Source of the DNA: Saprospiraceae bacterium
GTDB lineage: Bacteria; Bacteroidota; Bacteroidia; Chitinophagales; Saprospiraceae
Assembly: GCA_028279185.1 (NCBI GenBank)
Contig: JANQSS010000188.1
Span: 127,001-191,000 of the forward strand
Direction: 5' to 3'
DNA: 64,000 nucleotides
Both the position numbers and the translations under genes were made by a program. Shown piece by piece: positions 8,895-18,706 of the stretch (position 1 is the first letter of the stretch; each line of letters begins with the position of its first letter). The notes under the pieces were generated by a model. The model was not told the origin of the DNA, made no database searches, and worked only from the letters and a program-made list of their open reading frames with translations.

Positions 8895-9665
8895 TTAAGA
8901 CTTCGATTGAATTACAAATCTTTTTTTCAACGTGACACCATCTTTAATTACTTCCAAAACGTAGTTTCCATCGGACAAGCCCGATGTTGGCATTGCTTGT
9001 TTACCAGATTCTACATCATAGGACTTAATAATGCGACCATTCATATCGAACACACGCGCCTCACCACCTGCCATATTGGAAGGAATCTCAACAGTTAATT
9101 CGTGACCAGCATGGGCCGGATTCGGATAGACGCGCATATGAGCAGCACCATGTTCTTCTATCATGTCTAATTTTGAAAATCCGACTTTTTGCATTTTATT
9201 GGCCATCTTACTCAATTCACGTAGGTCCATTTTACCTGTCAAAGAAAAAATGATCAGTTCTTGATCGGTTGTTCCAACCATAACCACTTCTCGCACAACA
9301 CCTCGTTTTTCATCGATGAAAAAAGTAAAGCTTCCTTCTTTATCATCAACGCGCATTAGTTCTTCATGAGAATTTTCAACTTTTTTAATAGCTGATCGAT
9401 AGGATGATCGTGCATTTTCGACTTCACGTCCGGCTATCATATCGAATGACGTAATAGTCGTGATGAAGTCTCTGATTTCTTGAATATCTGAATCATCCGT
9501 TTCAAAATCAATGTATCCGGCTAATTCGAACATTTTCGACGAAACATGCACAGTCGTGAAGTTGTCTTGAGATTTGTATTGTTCAAAGTGTTTGTCAATG
9601 ATGTTTTGGGCGGAAAGTCCAACCGACATCAAAATGGCCAAAGCCAAGGTTAAGATAGATTTCAT
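8895..9665 (-). CDS. DUF4252-type protein with T9SS C-terminal sorting domain
   Basis: The start is placed at the ATG ending at 9665, which begins a clear signal peptide (MKSILTLALAILMSVGLSAQ); an in-frame upstream extension to 9701 lacks signal character. The mature protein has a DUF4252 domain (about 20-170), then a type A sorting domain of about 75 residues starting VYPNPAHAGHELTVEIP and ending FVIQSKS. That tail directs secretion by T9SS and surface attachment. It is the first gene of the sigma cluster by position and lies 19 bases before the sigma gene. Unlike its two paralogues it is targeted to the cell surface. Confidence 0.8.
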   Translation of the reverse strand: MKSILTLALAILMSVGLSAQNIIDKHFEQYKSQDNFTTVHVSSKMFELAGYIDFETDDSDIQEIRDFITTITSFDMIAGREVENARSSYRSAIKKVENSHEELMRVDDKEGSFTFFIDEKRGVVREVVMVGTTDQELIIFSLTGKMDLRELSKMANKMQKVGFSKLDMIEEHGAAHMRVYPNPAHAGHELTVEIPSNMAGGEARVFDMNGRIIKSYDVESGKQAMPTSGLSDGNYVLEVIKDGVTLKKRFVIQSKS

Positions 9666-9864
9666 TTTTTGAGTTTTATTAGCGTTTAAAAGAATTTGCA
9701 TGCAGTTATCGGAAAGACGATACAGTTATGGAAATGTTACAGACAGGTTTATTTCACTCCAGGTGCATCGACCAGCGAAGCTCTTTATTCGATGAATGTG
9801 TTGAGGATTGAGACGATATTTTGAAATTATCTTTTCTTTTTGATGCCAATTTCTCCGATTGCCA

Positions 9865-10527
9865 TTATCGCCTTCTTCTTGTTTTGAACCCATAGTTTTT
9901 TTCATCGAAGCGCAGTCCTAGACGAAGACCAGGCTCTAGTATGTCAAAAGCGTCGAATGAAAAATCAACCTCACCATCCCAGTTTCCCCCAATTATATAA
10001 CGATAGCGCAGTTGCGGGGTAAGGGTGAACAGATTGCTTATACCAATGTCCAATCCAATGCCTAAACCTATTTCCGGGAGTATTACCGACAAATCATCGG
10101 CAGTCTCAAATCCTCGAACTTTTTGAGCACTTGCTGCCCAATGCCCAAAACCTGGAGTCAATCGCACATAAAACCCCTTTTTAATAAGTTCATTTTCCTT
10201 GGAAAAGGTGGGGCAATTACAATCACCATCTAAATCGAATGGATAAATGCTCGCATGTAAGAGCAGTCCAACTTGCCGTACTTCATAAATGCCACCATAA
10301 TCTGCGTATTGGATTGTAGGCTGAAATTCTATACGTTTTTGTTTTAATCGAAACCAATAGTCAATTCCCAAGACGGGAGCGGTATTTTGTTGGGGGTTGG
10401 CATTTCCGAGATGCGCTGAAAAGAGGTTTTCATCAAAGGAAGAAAGGTGCACATTAAGTCCTATTTGGGAATAAGTACAATGAATGGAAAAGTAACTTAG
10501 AAAGATAAAAGAAGCGAATCGAATCAT
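9865..10527 (-). CDS. Outer-membrane beta-barrel protein, function unknown
   Basis: A 220-residue protein with a signal peptide (about 1-20, ending TYSQ). Alternating aromatic/hydrophobic strands (IEFQPTIQYADYG, VGLLLHASIYPF, GFYVRLTPGFG, FTLTPQLRYRYIIGG, LEPGLRLGLRF) indicate a small beta-barrel similar to Bacteroidota outer-membrane 'PorT/OmpW-like' proteins. It ends with a basic tail after the last strand. It is separated from the DUF4252 gene by 199 bases and is probably a single-gene unit. No substrate or partner is visible. Confidence 0.65.
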   Translation of the reverse strand: MIRFASFIFLSYFSIHCTYSQIGLNVHLSSFDENLFSAHLGNANPQQNTAPVLGIDYWFRLKQKRIEFQPTIQYADYGGIYEVRQVGLLLHASIYPFDLDGDCNCPTFSKENELIKKGFYVRLTPGFGHWAASAQKVRGFETADDLSVILPEIGLGIGLDIGISNLFTLTPQLRYRYIIGGNWDGEVDFSFDAFDILEPGLRLGLRFDEKNYGFKTRRRR

Positions 10528-10558
10528 ACTGTAAAGTTCGTTATAATCGATTTAACGA

Positions 10559-10720
10559 ATGAAACATCAATATTGTGTTTTGAGGCCCATTCTAAATCCA
10601 CATTGAGCACAATGATACTTACTATTATTAGATTTAGTATCGACTGAGCCTACGAATTCATCTTTGGACTATTATTGTCCGAATTGTAATACTGTAATAA
10701 CCTTTATGCATGATTCATGA
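10559..10720 (+). pseudogene. Small zinc-ribbon-like frame with two internal TGA codons
   Basis: From ATG 10559 the frame runs 53 codons to TGA 10718-10720. It is broken only by TGA at 10604-10606 and 10613-10615. The two stops are separated by two codons (Ala-Gln), the spacing of a CxxC pair, and a genuine CPNC motif (TGT CCG AAT TGT) follows 20 codons later. If both TGA codons stood for Cys (one-base changes from TGT or TGC) this would be a plausible two-knuckle zinc ribbon. The simplest reading is a decayed gene or coincidence; recoding is possible but unsupported by any SECIS element I can show. Confidence 0.3.
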
Positions 10721-11002
10721 ACTGACAGAAGACATGGTGAATATGGATATCCTTTTCAGGATATTTTAAATAAAGGCTGTGTATTTATTAATTGTTGATA
10801 TGAATAAGAAATCACTGCAACCTTCAAATTAATCTTTGAGCGCAAAGATTATGGGAGCTCGATAACACGATTGATGTATTGCGGTGATTCAAGAGAAACA
10901 CTATGAAGGGAACCAGTCCATCTGGTTTCAAATGTAATGTCTCCTTTTCTTCATAGAATCAATATTTATTTGTCGAATGGTGCCATCAATAATAGGAAAA
11001 GG

Positions 11003-11032
11003 AAACCCCGGCCCGTCGATAGGCCGAGGTTC
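11003..11032 (-). terminator. Hairpin terminator of the giant protein gene
   Basis: AACCCCGGCC (11004-11013) pairs with GGCCGAGGTT (11022-11031) with one mismatch and an 8-base loop. Read on the minus strand, the hairpin is followed by a pyrimidine-rich tail (TCCTTTTCC). It lies about 70 bases past the minus-strand stop codon at 11100. Confidence 0.6.
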
Positions 11033-11099
11033 ACTATTACTACTAAATTATTTAATTCAACAATAAAATACAGCTACACGATGCCGTCATTCTCTATTT

Positions 11100-14000
11100 C
11101 TATTCTATGACTATCGTGTCTCCAGTCAGGTTACTGACGGGCACACATCCGCCTATCTGTGCTGTAAAATCAGCCCCTTGCTCCACCGAAAATTCTGCGT
11201 TTAGGGTTATACTATTTCCTGCGTCAAACAACACAGTTTCGCCGCTGGAAATCAAGACAGTACCACCTGCTGAAATATCGCTTGAAACCAGGGTCACGGC
11301 CGGTATTGGATTAGCTGCATAAACTTGGTTTTCCGGACAATTATTTTCGCAGGCATCCCCGATTCCATTGTTATTGCTATCGAGTTGATCAGGATTGAAG
11401 ATCGTCGGACAATTATCACAAGCATCGCCAATATTGTCGAGGTCTGTATCGAATTGATCAGGATTACTAATGTCTATACAATTATCAAATTCGTCACATA
11501 CACCATCCAAATCAGAATCCAATGATGAAATACATTCATTTGCGGCACGAAGACAAAATCCGCCGATGGCCGGGCCAGGAGCAATGGACCATGCTCGGAA
11601 AAATAATTCATCACCTGGTGCCAATCCAACACCTGCAAGGTCATCAATTAAATCATCTGTATTTAATCCCGTAAATATGAAAATATTAAATTCTAACGGG
11701 ACAAAACGGGTTGGCAGGGTCAGACATTCGAGATACTCCAAGTTTCCGCAACTCCCTTTGTACATTTCGAATTCTACGGAGGATCCATTTGCAAACTGGA
11801 ATTCCATAAAATATTGGTTTGTTGTATAATTTGCCGGAAGTTCTATTTTGAACCATATGTCCTTTCCATTAAAATTATTATCACAATCCTCAGGAGCACC
11901 ATCAAGCGGAGATGAATCTGTCGCATTTAAGTCGGTTCCGCCAAAATCGTCTACACAATCACCTACTTGCACGGGTATTAAAGTTGCTCCCGCGCAATCA
12001 TCATTTGCAGGTGGACTTGGGCTGGGCTCGACCGCACAGAGGTAAAAGAATCCCTGGCCAATCGGAAGTAACGTCGCATTCCATATGCGAATAAATAAAT
12101 CAGAACCGGGTACAAGGCCTGTCAGATTCAACTCGGCATAGTCATTGGCAGTGGTATTGTCATTACATGCGATTGAAGTCAGACTTCCGCAGCTACCTGT
12201 GAATGCCTCCATGGCCGTGTTATTGAAAATTAATCCCGCTGCCCGCATCGTCGTGATGTTGACGTTGCCAGAAGGAGGGACTACCAGTCTAAACCAGATG
12301 TCCGGGCGGCTGCCCCCAAAGCCTTGTGTACAAGAACCTAAACCTGAGTGAGTCGCTCCTTCAAAAGAGGCCACAACCGGGTCAATGCAAAAATCAGGGT
12401 GTACCACAATCTCTGCTGCGGTGCTGCACTCATCAGATGAGACCGGTGGCTCAATAGCGCAAATATTGAAATTGGCCAAATTATCGTTGTCAAATTCCCA
12501 TACGCGAATCCAGAGGAGTGTTCCAGCTGGTTCGGATGAGATATCCACCGACGCAAAATTTTCAATGATACCGCTGTCTTCGCAAGCTATGGAGGTGAGG
12601 TTGTTGCAATCGGGCCCCGTAAAGATTTCTACTACAGTGTTCAATATTGAATTTGATAATGCCTCAGAGGTACGAATAATAATATTACCCGAAGCCGGAA
12701 CGATTGCCTGGAACCAGACATCCTTCGCCGACATAGTTCCACCGCCGAGTGCACAAGATCCAATGCCATCTGGGTTAGCGCCCTGGTTTGTTGCTTCGGT
12801 TGGGGTGTAGCATGGAGCTGGCTGTGTTTCCAGCATGGTGGCATCAATACAAGCATTATTTGCAGGCTCAGGGTCGATCGCACATATTTCAAGAAAGACC
12901 CCATCTTCCGCAAAACCAACATTGACATCCCATATTCGGAGGAACACGGTGGTGCCAGGTACAAGTTCATCGAGAAATAGCTCATTTAGCACTTGTGAAG
13001 TTTCAAAGCATTGTTGAGACACCTTATTGGTGCAACTAGTGCCTGTGTAAACTTCGATACCCAAGGGATCAGAATTAAAAGACTTAATCGTAAATAAAAT
13101 TGCTCCTGATGGTGGCACGGTGGCTTCGAACCACACGTCTGTGGCATTATTGCTGCCATCGAGATTGACACAGATACCGTCATTAGAAAAAGTGGCGAAT
13201 ACAGTTGTACCGCAGATGGATGTGTCACAACCCATGGGAACAGCGAATGCACTTGAGCATTCGTCATTTGATGGAGCAGTTACTTCATAGATGCAGATGC
13301 TAAACTCATCCAGAACATTGGGTGCTTCTCCTTCAGATGCCACTCGCAAGAAATAGTTTTGCCCAACGACCAGTCCATCCACGAACATTGGAAATCGTCT
13401 GTGGCACGCTAGTATTTGTCCGCCAAGATTGCTGCAGGAAGGTAAATTGTACAATTCTGTTACGACATCTTCTTCTGGAATGTCAATGATGAGCTCACCT
13501 GCCGTTGCTACAAACGACAGCCACACATCGTCATCAAATTGGGTAGGGCATGCGCTTATGTTAGAAGACGCCGAAGCTCCTTCAGCGCTGAAAGTTGTAT
13601 AGTTGCAGTCATTTTTGTTTGCAGCGATGCTCACTATAATGGCGTCTTGGCATTCGTCATTTAATATAGGGTCAAATGCGCAGATACTGAAATTACCAAA
13701 GCTGTTGTTGAATGATTCCCAAACCCGAATAAGAACAAGGTCGCCGGGGTTGCCTCCAAGAATCTCGACTCTAGAGAAACTGGATGGCCCATCATTGTCA
13801 TCACAATCCAGCGAGACGAGACTGTCGCAATCCGAGCCCAGCAAAACTTCGATCACGGTATCAAAAATACCATCTGCAGGTGCTGCACTAGTTTCAATGA
13901 CCAGATTTCCACTGGCTGGGATGGTTGTCTTAAACCAGGAGTCAGCGGCGCTAATTCCCGCATCGATCGTGCACGTGCCTTCTGGTGAATCGCTCATGTT

Positions 14001-16892
14001 AGTATTGCTACCAACAGTTTGTGTTAAGCAGGTACCAACTTGGACCTCCAGGGCAGAAGCACTTTCACAATTATCATTGACGGGTTGTTCAACGGCGCAG
14101 ATGGTAAAGGTGCCAGGATTGTTATTGAATGATTCGTACACCCGAATGAAAATGGTCTGATTGGCCTGGATATTCTCGACGACAGATACAGCGACAGACG
14201 AGCCAGTCACGCAATTCAGACTGGTCATATCACCACAACTTCCGGTGCCAGAAGAGAAGACCTCGATGATCGGAGTGAAACTTGTACTCGAACCTTCTTG
14301 CACAATGAATGAAACGTCTTTTCCAATGGCCTGGTTTCCATCAAAACGAAACCATACGTCCTCACCGCCACCGCCACCATTTAGCGTGCAGGTGCCTTCG
14401 GGCGAAGCAGTGGCGACGTTGGTGAAACCCTCCGTCGGGTTTGAACAATCTACATCTAGTCCAATGTCTATGGCATTAGAACAAAAATCATTGCTCGCTG
14501 CAGTCGATACACATAAATTCAATTCACCTTCAGTACCATTACCCCATATACGAATGAATACATCTTCACCAGGTGTTAAGCCCTCGGCCGGAAGTGACAG
14601 ACTGCCAAAAAATGAAAGTGCACACGCAACGGAAGTAAGACTTCCACAGTTACCGGTCATGATGTCCAGCCCTATATTCTCGATAAGCAAAGACGATGCT
14701 GATATTTCATCAATTTCAACGAAAAAGCTTCCTGAGGCTGGCGCCACGGCTTTGAACCATATGTCACGCTGTGCACCTCCATAACCTGATCCACAAAGTC
14801 CCACCTCGATGCTCTCACTGGCGCCAAGGCTGTTAATCAAGGTAGGTGCAGAACACAGACCTGATGGCAAGGTCAGATTAGTAGCCGAAGAGCAGTCGTT
14901 ATTACCGACAGTAGTAGCGGACACTTCCTCTACACATATGGAAAAGTCGCCCAAGCGATCGCCAAACGCCTCCCACATTCTGATGTAAACAGTATCATTT
15001 GTAGTCAGGCCACTGACGTGAACCAGGTTCATACCACCAGGACCAGTATCATCGTCGCATGCTATAGATACCAGTGATCCGCATGTGCCTGTCAGTACTT
15101 CTACGCTGAGATCTGTGATGGAACCGGCCTGCGTGGAAATCGTCACGGCACCAGAGGTAGGCGCGAGAAACTTGGCCCATACATCCACGGCATTATCACC
15201 CCCCTCAAATTCACATATTCCATTGCCACTAAAGGATGCATCCTCGTTATTCATTTGTACAAAGGTGCAATTTGTGTTGACATTGAGCAGGTTGGCGGTC
15301 GCACATTCATTGTGAGGGTTGGGAAGTTGGTCCTTGACGCAGATATCTATAGTGCCTGTTTCATCATTGAAATCTTCCCATATCCTGATAAATGCGGTGC
15401 TACCGGGAACCAGATCAAACAAGGTCAAATGGATATCATCAGTGCCGTTGCCACCGCATGATTCGGAAATCAAGTTCCCACACGTTCCAGAGAAGACTTC
15501 TAGATGCATGTCCATGAATGGGTTGCTATTGAGAAACGTCTGGATATTGACTATGCCGGATGGTGGCACGGTAAATGAATACCAGGTATCATTAGCTATG
15601 TCACCAAATCCATCATCGCATATGCCTTCACCTGAATAGCTTGAGTGGCCGATGGTGATTGTCTGGGTAGTGCATGAAGCGACTCCAGAAACATTGAGCG
15701 GGATGGCGTCTGCACATTCGTCATTGGCATCTATGGCGTTTATTTCAAAAATGCACATAAAATAGTCGTTGGTGGTGGTGCCTTCTTCCCACACTCGAAC
15801 AAAGAGCGTTTCACCTGGTACGCGATTGGCAATGATAGGTGAGGCTCCGATCAAGGTCGGATCGCAAAGAATGGAATTTAGTGTGCCGCAGCTTCCATCG
15901 AATACCTCGATCTTAAGGTCAGTAAAGCCGGTCACATTATCAGGAATGATTTTCACATGCCCAGAAGCAGGGACGACGAATGAAAACCAGACATCGGGGC
16001 GGCTGAGTCCATTTGACGTATTGCATGCACCAACACCACTGTTGCTTGCATTTGGAAAACTAAACACTGCGGAATTACTACAATCTCCCTCTGGTCCCAC
16101 GACTATAGCGACTGCTCCTGAGCAATCGTCATTAGTTGGCGGGCAACCGGTCGGTAGTTCAATAGTCTTGGAAGACAAACAATTTGTCAGAGCATCGTCA
16201 CCCACTGTCACGAATGCGTTAGTGCCACTTCCGGTGAATCCGGTCAATATATAGGTGCCAACTCCTTGATCATCAAATCCTGACGAATTGACGTCGTTAG
16301 ATATGTCGACTAATGGGGCATCTCCAGTGGAGGATAGCTCCACGATAATAGAATAGTCGTCATTTACACAATTACTATTGTCTATGCTAAGTGTAAATTC
16401 CGGCGGCAGGCAAGCCTCTTCAATGCAAAAGGCTATATCTGAGGTGGAACCTTCAAAATCATAAATTTGAAAGATTAGGTTGTCTCCAATATCCCATCCA
16501 CTGAGCAACAAATTAGTAGTGAACGTACCTCCGCAGTCAATTTCCGAACCGCAGCTCGGGACTGCTGGTGTGTTGGTGTTTTCATAGACGACGATTCCTG
16601 GGTTGCCTGGGGATTCAGAATTCCATCGAAGCGCATTGGCTGTGGCTGTCCAGGTAAAAAACTGATCCAATCCAAAACGTGATCCAAAACAGTCTAATCC
16701 CAGACCACTATCCGTAGTACCATCAGTAGCATATGGCAAGGTGAATGTGGGCGTTAGACAGCCGGTCCCGTCAGGTGATGGAATCAATGGAATGGCACCG
16801 CTACAAAGGTCATTTACCGGTTGTGACAGAGCGTCAAATACGAAGAGAGACTGGCAAATAGCTAGCGAAATGATTACGTACAAGTTTTTCAT
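11100..16892 (-). CDS. Giant secreted protein with about 12 tandem repeats, TSP3 motifs and a 3-coathanger-stack tail
   Basis: The start is placed at the ATG ending at 16892 (MKNLYVIISLAICQSLFVFDALSQ, a signal peptide); the 20-residue upstream extension is not signal-like. The mature part has about 12 units of roughly 125-150 residues. Each starts like NDxCxxAxxL, passes through DVWFxxxxPxSGxxxI, then VEVFxGSCGxLxSxxC, and ends GLxPGxxxFIRIWExxxxxxGxFxIC; four cysteines per unit suggest disulfides. Near the C-terminus are calcium-binding thrombospondin type-3 repeats (DSDLDGVCDEFDNC and copies) and a beta-rich tail (SGETVLFDAGNSITLNAEFSV) of the 3-coathanger-stack type. It is probably an extracellular adhesive or stalk protein. 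No T9SS type A tail is visible. Confidence 0.85.
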   Translation of the reverse strand: MKNLYVIISLAICQSLFVFDALSQPVNDLCSGAIPLIPSPDGTGCLTPTFTLPYATDGTTDSGLGLDCFGSRFGLDQFFTWTATANALRWNSESPGNPGIVVYENTNTPAVPSCGSEIDCGGTFTTNLLLSGWDIGDNLIFQIYDFEGSTSDIAFCIEEACLPPEFTLSIDNSNCVNDDYSIIVELSSTGDAPLVDISNDVNSSGFDDQGVGTYILTGFTGSGTNAFVTVGDDALTNCLSSKTIELPTGCPPTNDDCSGAVAIVVGPEGDCSNSAVFSFPNASNSGVGACNTSNGLSRPDVWFSFVVPASGHVKIIPDNVTGFTDLKIEVFDGSCGTLNSILCDPTLIGASPIIANRVPGETLFVRVWEEGTTTNDYFMCIFEINAIDANDECADAIPLNVSGVASCTTQTITIGHSSYSGEGICDDGFGDIANDTWYSFTVPPSGIVNIQTFLNSNPFMDMHLEVFSGTCGNLISESCGGNGTDDIHLTLFDLVPGSTAFIRIWEDFNDETGTIDICVKDQLPNPHNECATANLLNVNTNCTFVQMNNEDASFSGNGICEFEGGDNAVDVWAKFLAPTSGAVTISTQAGSITDLSVEVLTGTCGSLVSIACDDDTGPGGMNLVHVSGLTTNDTVYIRMWEAFGDRLGDFSICVEEVSATTVGNNDCSSATNLTLPSGLCSAPTLINSLGASESIEVGLCGSGYGGAQRDIWFKAVAPASGSFFVEIDEISASSLLIENIGLDIMTGNCGSLTSVACALSFFGSLSLPAEGLTPGEDVFIRIWGNGTEGELNLCVSTAASNDFCSNAIDIGLDVDCSNPTEGFTNVATASPEGTCTLNGGGGGEDVWFRFDGNQAIGKDVSFIVQEGSSTSFTPIIEVFSSGTGSCGDMTSLNCVTGSSVAVSVVENIQANQTIFIRVYESFNNNPGTFTICAVEQPVNDNCESASALEVQVGTCLTQTVGSNTNMSDSPEGTCTIDAGISAADSWFKTTIPASGNLVIETSAAPADGIFDTVIEVLLGSDCDSLVSLDCDDNDGPSSFSRVEILGGNPGDLVLIRVWESFNNSFGNFSICAFDPILNDECQDAIIVSIAANKNDCNYTTFSAEGASASSNISACPTQFDDDVWLSFVATAGELIIDIPEEDVVTELYNLPSCSNLGGQILACHRRFPMFVDGLVVGQNYFLRVASEGEAPNVLDEFSICIYEVTAPSNDECSSAFAVPMGCDTSICGTTVFATFSNDGICVNLDGSNNATDVWFEATVPPSGAILFTIKSFNSDPLGIEVYTGTSCTNKVSQQCFETSQVLNELFLDELVPGTTVFLRIWDVNVGFAEDGVFLEICAIDPEPANNACIDATMLETQPAPCYTPTEATNQGANPDGIGSCALGGGTMSAKDVWFQAIVPASGNIIIRTSEALSNSILNTVVEIFTGPDCNNLTSIACEDSGIIENFASVDISSEPAGTLLWIRVWEFDNDNLANFNICAIEPPVSSDECSTAAEIVVHPDFCIDPVVASFEGATHSGLGSCTQGFGGSRPDIWFRLVVPPSGNVNITTMRAAGLIFNNTAMEAFTGSCGSLTSIACNDNTTANDYAELNLTGLVPGSDLFIRIWNATLLPIGQGFFYLCAVEPSPSPPANDDCAGATLIPVQVGDCVDDFGGTDLNATDSSPLDGAPEDCDNNFNGKDIWFKIELPANYTTNQYFMEFQFANGSSVEFEMYKGSCGNLEYLECLTLPTRFVPLEFNIFIFTGLNTDDLIDDLAGVGLAPGDELFFRAWSIAPGPAIGGFCLRAANECISSLDSDLDGVCDEFDNCIDISNPDQFDTDLDNIGDACDNCPTIFNPDQLDSNNNGIGDACENNCPENQVYAANPIPAVTLVSSDISAGGTVLISSGETVLFDAGNSITLNAEFSVEQGADFTAQIGGCVPVSNLTGDTIVIE

Positions 16893-17470
16893 AAAACATG
16901 GTTTTAGGTTGACATGAAGTATAAAATCAAAGCTATAAGTCAATGATGTCAAGGCTCAGCACAAATACGACATAGTGTGACGCATATGCGACAATCTGCA
17001 TTTTTGTGAGGATATATCGTGTATTCTACCTTGAGCTAGCAGCGCCTTGAACCAGAATCGTTTTATATAAGTAGGCTTGACGAAAATAACTAGGTGTTGT
17101 GCCGTCGAGACTTTGCAGGGATAATATTGATTTGATACTGGTCTCTAACTTCTGTTTTCCCTGCTTTTCAAATTCGGATAAAATTATGGGCTACAAGCCC
17201 TAAGGATACTGGATGTTGAATTTTGGTATACGTGTCGCGTAGAATTTTTATCTTCAAAATTACGTCTGCCCTGCAAAAAAACAGGAGCTTCTGTCATCTC
17301 GGATGCATATACACCAGTCGATTTTCGCGATTTTTTTAGTTGATTTGTTTTTTCATCAAATTTGTCGAGTGTGGTTTGCCTTGTGGTGATTATCAGTGCT
17401 TTGTGACCATTTAAGTTAAAATCTGATTCGATATGCGGAGATCCGTGCCGTAACTTCACTGGAGTATATG
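16893..17470. other. Intergenic region upstream of the giant protein gene
   Basis: This should hold the promoter of the giant minus-strand gene. A 91-codon minus-strand frame exists at 17184-17459, 11 bases after the pyrophosphatase-like gene, but it has no recognisable domain, signal peptide or composition typical of its neighbours, so it is not called. I see nothing else here. Confidence 0.5.
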
Positions 17471-17953
17471 TTATTTATCGACATGCTTTTTAATATAAGC
17501 CAAAGCTTCTTCTTTTCCTAAAAATTTCCCAACCCTCGTTTTATTCAATCTGACCGTGTCAAAGACATGGAGTACAAAATCACGAAGCCTACCTTTTTGA
17601 CTTTCGATTGTTATTCCTAACTGTTCGTCCACCAGTTTCATTAATATGTTGTGGTCAGCTTGAACTACTTTCTCCTCGTCCCATGATAATTCAAACTGCT
17701 CCATTACGCCCAATACTTCGCAGTCCACTATATGTCCTCTTTTAAGCTTTTGATGAGTGAGGACAAATGCATCCACATTGTCATTATCCGCACCTGTTGT
17801 GTTTACTATAAATCCATATGGATAAGGGTAGGGACGTGCCACTTTGATTGAATCTTTGTACTTCAGTTTTTTTTCATCGAAAATGTGTTTTATTAACGAG
17901 CCTGCTTCATTTTCAATGAAAACTTTCCAGCTAAGTTTTTTATCAAGTGACAT
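17471..17953 (-). CDS. Divergent inorganic pyrophosphatase paralogue
   Basis: A 160-residue relative of family I pyrophosphatase. It keeps the core PYPYPYGFI...GADNDNVDAFVLT, corresponding to YPANYGFIP...[12 protein letters not shown] in the canonical enzyme next door, so the central Asp triad is kept. Other catalytic positions are changed: the E-x-P strand and K-x-E pair at the N-terminus are not recognisable, the D-D-K metal site reads WDEEK, and the Tyr-Lys near the C-terminus is lost. It may have another phosphoanhydride substrate or a non-catalytic role. It lies 48 bases downstream of the canonical gene, probably in the same transcript. Confidence 0.75.
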   Translation of the reverse strand: MSLDKKLSWKVFIENEAGSLIKHIFDEKKLKYKDSIKVARPYPYPYGFIVNTTGADNDNVDAFVLTHQKLKRGHIVDCEVLGVMEQFELSWDEEKVVQADHNILMKLVDEQLGITIESQKGRLRDFVLHVFDTVRLNKTRVGKFLGKEEALAYIKKHVDK

Positions 17954-18001
17954 TTTCAGAAAGACAATTAAATTTTTTATTTAGCAATTATTAATCTGAT
18001 T

Positions 18002-18544
18002 CTACTCGATGTATTCTAAATAATCTACCATACTTTGCTTTATTATGGATTTGGCGGTTGCGGCATTTTGAAAATCTTCCACTTCCACTGACTTATTTTC
18101 CAATTTCTTATAGTCTTCAAAAAAGTTCTTTAATTCCTTGAAAAAATGCTCTGGTAATTCGGTTATATCTTGAATATGATTGACGCTCATGTCATTTTCA
18201 GCAACAGCAATTATTTTATCATCTAATTGCCCATCGTCGAGCATGCGCATAACACCAATGACTTTTGCCGATACAATACACATCGGGACAACAGTAATTT
18301 GAGACAGCACTAGAATGTCAAGTGGATCTTGATCATCACAATACGTTCTTGGGATAAAACCATAGTTGGCGGGATAGTACATACTAGAATACAATACTCT
18401 GTCTAGCAGCAACAAGCCGGAGTCCTTATCCAATTCGTACTTGGCTCTGGTATTCTTAGGAATTTCGATTATGGCATTGACAAAACCTGGTGCTTTGTTA
18501 CCTATTGAAACTTTGTGCCATGGATTTTGCGAATCGATTTTCAT
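18002..18544 (-). CDS. ppa: Inorganic pyrophosphatase (family I)
   Basis: A 180-residue enzyme hydrolysing pyrophosphate to phosphate in the cytoplasm. All hallmark residues are visible in order: Glu in IIEIP, Lys/Glu in AKYELD, Arg in LLDR, Tyr in YPANYGFIP, the triad in DDQDPLD, Asp/Asp/Lys in [10 protein letters not shown] and Tyr-Lys in EDYKKLE. Length agrees with the family. It is followed on the same strand by a divergent paralogue (17471-17953) and is divergent from rimO. Confidence 0.96.
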   Translation of the reverse strand: MKIDSQNPWHKVSIGNKAPGFVNAIIEIPKNTRAKYELDKDSGLLLLDRVLYSSMYYPANYGFIPRTYCDDQDPLDILVLSQITVVPMCIVSAKVIGVMRMLDDGQLDDKIIAVAENDMSVNHIQDITELPEHFFKELKNFFEDYKKLENKSVEVEDFQNAATAKSIIKQSMVDYLEYIE

Positions 18545-18693
18545 ATTAATCTGCTCTTTTAAAAAGTAAAGGACGGTATTAACTCGTAAAAAGACAAGAT
18601 CTCGGATAGGTACGGTCTAATTCAATCAATGATAATCTCTGTTCGCAGATCGGCGAATGAATAGCGTACAGCCTAAAACGCAAATCAGGAATG

Positions 18694-18701
18694 TATCTTT
18701 G
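18694..18701 (+). promoter_or_regulatory. Bacteroidota -7 promoter box of rimO
   Basis: TATCTTTG matches the -7 consensus TAnnTTTG exactly. It ends 5 bases before the proposed GTG start at 18707, so the mRNA would begin at or within a base or two of the start codon. No clear -33 TTG was found. Confidence 0.6.
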
Positions 18702-18706
18702 TGGGT

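Larger units (their letters stand above)
10528..11099. other. Intergenic region between beta-barrel gene and giant protein gene
   Basis: No full-length gene is visible. It holds a zinc-ribbon-like reading frame interrupted by two TGA codons (10559-10720) and a hairpin at 11003-11032 that can end transcription of the giant minus-strand gene. The rest (about 10721-11000) is A+T-rich and I see nothing recognisable in it. Confidence 0.6.

Noticed and set aside
17184..17459. A 91-codon minus-strand frame after the pyrophosphatase-like gene
   Set aside because: No domain, signal or membrane segment and composition unlike its neighbours; probably chance in a non-coding stretch.
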